This document shows, piece after piece, positions 60,123 through 64,000 of a stretch of DNA of 64,000 bases (its first letter is position 1; the number at the start of each line of letters is the position of its first letter). This DNA comes from Nesterenkonia ebinurensis (lineage in GTDB: Bacteria > Actinomycetota > Actinomycetes > Actinomycetales > Micrococcaceae). A program made the position numbers and the translations under genes. Location: assembly GCF_008711175.1 (NCBI RefSeq), contig NZ_VWNF01000021.1:124001-188000 (forward strand). The letters run 5' to 3'. The notes beneath the pieces are model-generated. The model saw only the letters and a list, made by a program, of their open reading frames with translations. It was not told where the DNA came from and did no database searches.

Positions 60123-61211
60123 CTAATCTTCGGAGTTATAGCCGAACATCGGCTCAAAGTACCAGGCCGCCATCTGAAACAGTGAGGGCCCGGCTTCCGG
60201 ATCGTTACGAAGATGCACCGTGAGCACCCGCCCGTCTGTCTCTGCCTCCATAAACTCGATGTGCTCCCGGTCTGAGGCCTCCAGGGCAGCCTCAAACCGC
60301 TCAGCATTGATCTCAGCAGTTTCTGACTCCTCATGCACGAACACCACCCGGGTGGTGTGCTCACCTTCGACCTCGTCCACCGCGAAGCCCAGCCAAAGAT
60401 ACTCCTCCAGCGGTTCGAAATCTGGCCGCTCCCGTTGGTTGGGCAGCGCTGTGATGATCTGTGCGGAATACCACGGTTCAGCGTCGATGGCCTCAGCGGC
60501 AGCCAGTAGATCTTCATCATCGGCCAAGGTCTCACCTGCTGGCTCCAGCAGGTTCTGCTCATCCTCAAGGAGTGCTGCGACCAGAGCCTGATCCTGAGTA
60601 GCCACCCGAAGATGCTCGCTGAGTGAGGAATCGAGCACCTCGTCCTCGGTTTCGTAAACCTCCGCCGACTCCGGGAGCTGCCCCACTAGGAACATCCATT
60701 GTCCCGCGGTGGCCTCCACATAGTGGCTCAGATGCCGGGTATCTGCCCCGAGCTCATCGCTCATCACATTATTGATCTGGGGGTTCATACTGATGATCGA
60801 GGGCCCCTGGTGCACATCATATGGGCTGGGCCCAGCGTGAGTCCGGGCAAACCAGTCCCTCCACTGCTCCTCAGCCTCAGGATCCTCATCGACGGGCAGA
60901 TCAGGCGGCTCCGGTTTGGGTTCCCCGGTGATCTCCTCCAGCCGGTCATAGTTGGTGCCAGCCACTAACAAATAGTCCATCTGCTCAATGTGCTCAGCCG
61001 GGATCCGATCGAGCTGCTCTGCAAACGAATAGTCTGCCCCAGACCCTCCCCCACAGGCACTCAGCGTCACCAACCCTGCTGCGGCAATCACTGCACCACT
61101 GGCTGTACGAACCCCATGGGGCCTCGTCGTCGCTTCTCTAGCGCCTCTCAGTCGCCTAGGAACACTCGAAACCAGTTCCGGTGCTCTCTCGGCTCCACCG
61201 GCCGTACTCAT
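60123..61211 (-). CDS. Putative lipoprotein of unknown function
   Basis: About 362 residues from ATG 61211, with AAAGGAACG upstream; the frame extends to 61508, but that part is a shadow of the csbD gene. A long N-terminus leads to 'ASGAVIAAAGLVTLSACGGG', a lipoprotein signal with Cys near residue 52. The mature protein is acidic (many Glu/Asp) with repeated short motifs around 'YNYDRLEEITGEP'-like stretches, but I recognise no domain. It should be anchored on the outer face of the membrane. It lies next to csbD without an obvious functional link. Confidence 0.8.
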   Translation of the reverse strand: MSTAGGAERAPELVSSVPRRLRGAREATTRPHGVRTASGAVIAAAGLVTLSACGGGSGADYSFAEQLDRIPAEHIEQMDYLLVAGTNYDRLEEITGEPKPEPPDLPVDEDPEAEEQWRDWFARTHAGPSPYDVHQGPSIISMNPQINNVMSDELGADTRHLSHYVEATAGQWMFLVGQLPESAEVYETEDEVLDSSLSEHLRVATQDQALVAALLEDEQNLLEPAGETLADDEDLLAAAEAIDAEPWYSAQIITALPNQRERPDFEPLEEYLWLGFAVDEVEGEHTTRVVFVHEESETAEINAERFEAALEASDREHIEFMEAETDGRVLTVHLRNDPEAGPSLFQMAAWYFEPMFGYNSED

Positions 61212-61242
61212 TCCGTTCCTTTCACTTCCCCCGCTCAACGCA

Positions 61243-61282
61243 CTGATGCCGGGTGCTCCAGTTGGAATGCACCCGGCATCAG
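61243..61282. terminator. Hairpin downstream of csbD-like gene
   Basis: CTGATGCCGGGTG and CACCCGGCATCAG form a perfect 13-bp stem with a 14-base loop. It lies 18 bases after the csbD stop on the minus strand and before the lipoprotein start, so it should end the csbD transcript. There is no T-run. Confidence 0.75.
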
Positions 61283-61299
61283 TCCGTGCTGGGCAGAGA

Positions 61300-61527
61300 T
61301 TACTGCCCGTTGTCCTTCTTGAGGTTCTCGGTGAACCCCTTGGCCTGCTCCTTGGCGTCGGAGGCGGCGTCCTTGACCGACTCCTTGGCATCTTTGAGCT
61401 GGCCCTGGAGCTTATCGGCCTTGCCCTCACCCTCCAGCTGAGAGTCGCCGGTGGCCTTGCCTGCGGTCTCCTTGGTGGAGCCGGAGACCTTGTCCTTGGC
61501 TGCGTCAAACTTCTCTCCGAGTCCCAT
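61300..61527 (-). CDS. CsbD family stress protein
   Basis: Small hydrophilic protein of 75 residues from ATG 61527, with AAAGGAG upstream. It begins 'MGLGEKFDAAKDKVSGSTKE' and continues 'TAGKATGDSQLEGEGKADKL' and 'KDAKESVKDAASDAKEQAK', the CsbD/YjbJ pattern of Lys/Asp/Ala-rich amphipathic helices. CsbD proteins accumulate under general stress; their exact function is unknown. Location beside the ectoine genes fits an osmotic-stress neighbourhood. Confidence 0.93.
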   Translation of the reverse strand: MGLGEKFDAAKDKVSGSTKETAGKATGDSQLEGEGKADKLQGQLKDAKESVKDAASDAKEQAKGFTENLKKDNGQ

Positions 61528-61724
61528 GGGTAACTCCTTTCCGGTTGGGGAACCTTCCGTCTCTGACATTACCGACGACATCGCCGCATGTCACCAGCGC
61601 TTCAGAAAACTCTCAGAGAACCATTGGCAATCACTCAGCTTCACAGTTCTGCCTGCCTTTAAATCTCGGGTCGCAAGGCGACTCTCAAGGTTCGCTGCGT
61701 CGCTTCTTGCTAACGTAGGGACAG

Positions 61725-62225
61725 ATGACTGATGAATTGATCATTCTGCGCGCGCCCACAGTGGCCGACGGTGCTGACCTCTGGCGGATTGCCAAGGGCA
61801 CCGGGGTGCTGGACACCAACACCCCTTATGCCTATCTGCTCTGGGCCCGGGACTTCGCCGCTACCAGCGTAATCGCTGAGGTGGAGGCTGAGCCTGCCGG
61901 GTTCATCTCCGGCTACCTGAAGCCCGGCGATCCGCAGACGCTGTTCATCTGGCAGGTGGCGGTGGATGCGAACTTCCGCGGCCGCGGGCTGGCTAAGAAG
62001 ATGCTCTTCGAGCTGGTGGAACGCACCGGCGCGGCCCGGCTGGAGACCACCATCACCGCGGACAATGAGGCCTCGATCGCCCTGTTCACTGCTCTGGCGC
62101 GGGAACACGGCACCGAGATCGTACGCCGTCCCTTGTTTACCGAGGACCTGTTCCCCACTGCTGAGGAGTCTGGTGAGGCGCACGCCGCCGAGGACCTCTA
62201 CGTGGTGGAGCCGCTGAACCGCTGA
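61725..62225 (+). CDS. ectA: L-2,4-diaminobutyrate acetyltransferase
   Basis: GNAT acetyltransferase of 166 residues. 'LRAPTVADGADLWRIAKGTG' at the N-terminus, 'IWQVAVDANFRGRGLAKKM' (acetyl-CoA loop) and 'RLETTITADNEASIALFTAL' are typical of EctA. It acetylates diaminobutyrate at the gamma nitrogen, the second step of ectoine synthesis. ATG 61725 has AGGGAC upstream. It is followed by ectB after 63 bases. Confidence 0.96.
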   Translation: MTDELIILRAPTVADGADLWRIAKGTGVLDTNTPYAYLLWARDFAATSVIAEVEAEPAGFISGYLKPGDPQTLFIWQVAVDANFRGRGLAKKMLFELVERTGAARLETTITADNEASIALFTALAREHGTEIVRRPLFTEDLFPTAEESGEAHAAEDLYVVEPLNR

Positions 62226-62288
62226 TACCCATACCCATCTGCCCACCCCCATCCTGTTCACCCAAGCAATCCGAGGATAAGAAACCCC

Positions 62289-63575
62289 ATGGCTACTGAC
62301 ATTTTTGAGATCCGCGAGTCCCAGGTACGCAGCTACTGCATGAACTGGCCGGCCGTGTTTGAGCGCGCCGAAGGCCCCTACCAGTACACCGAGGACGGCT
62401 CCCGGTACCTGGACTTCTTCTCCGGGGCAGGTGCGCTGAACTACGGGCACAACCACCCCGAACTGCGCGACTTGGTGGTCGAATATGTGTCCAACTCCGG
62501 GGTCACCCACTCCATGGACATGAAGACCCCGGCAAAGCGGCGGTTCCTGGAGACCTTTGAACGGGTCATCCTGGAACCGCGCAACCTGGACTACAAGGTG
62601 ATGTTCCCCGGACCCACCGGCACCAACACTGTGGAGGCCGCACTGAAGCTGGCCCGTAAGGTCACCGGCCGCCAGCACATCCTGTCCTTTACCAACGCGT
62701 TCCACGGCATGACCTTGGGTGCGCTCAGCGTCACCGGCAACTCCATGAAGCGCAAGGGTGCGGGCATTCCGCTGACCAACTCCTCCAAAATCCCCTACGA
62801 CGACTACTTCGATGGCGACCTGCCTGACTTCATCTGGCTGGAGAAGGTCCTGGAGGACTCCGGCTCCGGTGTGGACAAGCCGGCTGCGGTAATCGTGGAG
62901 ACCGTGCAGGGCGAGGGTGGACTCAACGCCGCGCGCATGGAATGGCTCAAAGAGCTGCACAATCTGTTGCGCCGGCACAAGATCCTGCTGATCGTCGACG
63001 ACGTCCAGGCAGGCTGCGGCCGCACCGGCACCTTCTTCAGCTTCGAACCTGCTGGGATCACTCCAGACATCGTCTGCGTGTCCAAGTCCATCTCCGGCTA
63101 CGGGCTGGCTATGGCACTGACCCTGTTCAAGCCCGAGCTGGACGTCTGGGAGCCCGGTGAGCACAACGGCACCTTCCGCGGCAACAACCTCGGCTTCGTC
63201 ACTGCAGCCCGGGCTCTAGAGCTGTTCTGGTCCGATGACAGCTTCCAGAAGGAGCTGGCCGGCAAGATCGAGGCCTTACACGTCGGTATGGAGAAGATCA
63301 CCGGTCACGTGAAGGGCTCCTACGTCAAGGGCCGCGGCTTCCTGGCCGGGATCGCCTTCCCTGAGCCGGACACCGCCGGCAAGGTGGCCGCCGAGGCGTA
63401 TAAGCGCAACCTGCTGGTGGAGACCTCCGGCCCACAGGACGAGGTCATCAAGCTCATGCCGCCGCTGAACATTCCGGATGAGGACCTGCAGAAGGGCCTG
63501 GCCATCCTGGAGGAGGCCGTGTTGGCGGCCACCGGACAGCTCGGCGAGCCCAGCCGCCTCCGCCCTCCGCACTAG
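62289..63575 (+). CDS. ectB: Diaminobutyrate--2-oxoglutarate transaminase
   Basis: Class III PLP aminotransferase of 428 residues making L-2,4-diaminobutyrate from aspartate semialdehyde and glutamate. EctB features: '[20 protein letters not shown]', '[20 protein letters not shown]', '[20 protein letters not shown]', '[20 protein letters not shown]' and Lys in '[15 protein letters not shown]'. AGGATAAG precedes ATG 62289. It is separated from ectC by 175 bases holding a large inverted repeat. Confidence 0.97.
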   Translation: MATDIFEIRESQVRSYCMNWPAVFERAEGPYQYTEDGSRYLDFFSGAGALNYGHNHPELRDLVVEYVSNSGVTHSMDMKTPAKRRFLETFERVILEPRNLDYKVMFPGPTGTNTVEAALKLARKVTGRQHILSFTNAFHGMTLGALSVTGNSMKRKGAGIPLTNSSKIPYDDYFDGDLPDFIWLEKVLEDSGSGVDKPAAVIVETVQGEGGLNAARMEWLKELHNLLRRHKILLIVDDVQAGCGRTGTFFSFEPAGITPDIVCVSKSISGYGLAMALTLFKPELDVWEPGEHNGTFRGNNLGFVTAARALELFWSDDSFQKELAGKIEALHVGMEKITGHVKGSYVKGRGFLAGIAFPEPDTAGKVAAEAYKRNLLVETSGPQDEVIKLMPPLNIPDEDLQKGLAILEEAVLAATGQLGEPSRLRPPH

Positions 63576-63600
63576 TCCCAGCCCAAAACCCTCCCGCGCC

Positions 63601-63666
63601 GAGTGCGTGATTTGTGCACTACTTTGGGCTGATTTGAGTCGGAACTGCTGCACAAATCATGCACTC
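63601..63666. repeat. Long inverted repeat between ectB and ectC
   Basis: GAGTGCGTGATTTGTGCA at 63601-63618 and TGCACAAATCATGCACTC at 63649-63666 are complementary except at one position, separated by 30 bases. It could form a hairpin in the ect transcript that limits ectC expression or protects the ectAB mRNA, or it may be a dispersed palindromic element. Confidence 0.85.
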
Positions 63667-63750
63667 AGCAGATTGAGCAGTGCTCAACACGTAGGATTGT
63701 CAACAATGCGGATGTTGCGCAGAACCTCTGAACTCATGAAAGCGAGCCTC

Positions 63751-64000
63751 ATGTACACCCTGCACATTGATGACCTCAACGGCACTGAGCGCGACGTCAA
63801 AGACGGCCATTGGCGCTCCCGCCGGATGATCCTGGCCAAGGAGAAGGTGGGCTTCTCCCTGCATGAGACCACCCTCTACGCCGGGCAGACCTCCGAATTC
63901 TGGTACGCCAACCATGTGGAGGCCGTGTACTGCGTGGGCGGCAAGGGCACCCTGACCAACCTGGAGACCGGCGAGAAGCACCAGATCACCGACGGGTTCC
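63751..64000 (+). CDS. ectC: L-ectoine synthase, 5' part
   Basis: The first about 83 residues of EctC run off the window end. '[20 protein letters not shown]', '[20 protein letters not shown]' and '[17 protein letters not shown]' are the cupin-type EctC pattern, including the Glu and His/Tyr around the iron site. ATG 63751 matches the usual EctC start; upstream in-frame ATGs at 63706, 63712 and 63736 would add up to 15 residues. It cyclises gamma-N-acetyl-diaminobutyrate to ectoine. Partial because the window ends. Confidence 0.93.
   Translation, partial: MYTLHIDDLNGTERDVKDGHWRSRRMILAKEKVGFSLHETTLYAGQTSEFWYANHVEAVYCVGGKGTLTNLETGEKHQITDGF

Noticed and set aside
61710-63164. Minus-strand open frame of 484 codons
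   Set aside because: Lies opposite ectA and ectB, which are unmistakable; a shadow of high-GC coding.
1-64000. CRISPR arrays, tRNA or rRNA genes, integrases or insertion sequences
   Set aside because: Looked for regular spaced repeats, cloverleaf-like segments, transposase motifs and terminal inverted repeats; none was convincing.

Overview
The window looks like a chromosomal segment of an actinobacterium, most likely from or near the Micrococcaceae. This is inferred from actinobacterial-type tatA/tatC/tatB, seryl-tRNA synthetase and prephenate dehydratase sequences, moderately high GC with GTG/TTG starts and good Shine-Dalgarno sites, and an ectoine operon (ectABC) at the right edge, which suggests a salt-tolerant organism. 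I saw no tRNA, rRNA, CRISPR array, integrase or intact insertion sequence. Most of the window is catabolic and accessory. Housekeeping genes occupy about 42.3-48.0 kb (dps, serS, a diacylglycerol-kinase-like gene, pheA) and the ect operon.

Layout. (1) 0.7-12.7 kb: a carbohydrate/sugar-acid cluster. It has a large GH20-zincin-like glycosidase, an enolase-superfamily dehydratase, a GntR/FCD regulator with a hydroxypyruvate-isomerase-like enzyme, two GHL6-type putative glycosyl hydrolases, a GarR-like reductase, and a complete tatA-tatC-tatB set directly downstream. (2) 12.7-20 kb: a LysR gene, then a divergent tetrulose-type cluster (RpiB-like isomerase, fused DhaK-DhaL kinase, SorC regulator, TIM-barrel isomerase, HAD-type dehydrogenase, D-2-hydroxyacid dehydrogenase). 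(3) 20-24 kb: GH5 glycosidase, sugar-binding lipoprotein and LacI regulator, with no permease genes nearby. (4) 24-34 kb: an apparent operon of class III aminotransferase, dipeptide-type ABC importer, N,N-dimethylformamidase-like protein, fused double ATPase and SDR. (5) 34-41 kb, relatively AT-rich: a decayed alanine dehydrogenase beside an Lrp-type regulator, MFS transporter, TetR regulator, second class III aminotransferase and amidase. (6) 41-42.3 kb: a decayed gluconokinase and apparently empty DNA. (7) 45.4-46.7 kb: relics of sugar ABC permeases (malF/malG type) and two small ORFs. (8) 49.7-60 kb: an oligopeptide-type ABC importer with RidA, a D-glutamate-cyclase-like protein, two M20-family hydrolases and a GntR/UTRA regulator. 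(9) 60-64 kb: lipoprotein, CsbD-like stress protein, ectA, ectB and the start of ectC.

How it may work. The left third appears to take unusual glycans or sugar acids to central metabolites. The middle handles amides, amines and omega- or beta-amino acids. The right part imports and cleaves peptides or N-acyl amino acids. Several genes are visibly decaying (ald, gntK, malF/malG), so the accessory regions seem to be in turnover. The most promising undescribed units are the GHL6-tatACB cluster, the D-glutamate-cyclase/M20/RidA/Opp cluster and the dimethylformamidase-like transport operon. All substrate assignments are inferences from family membership and gene order.
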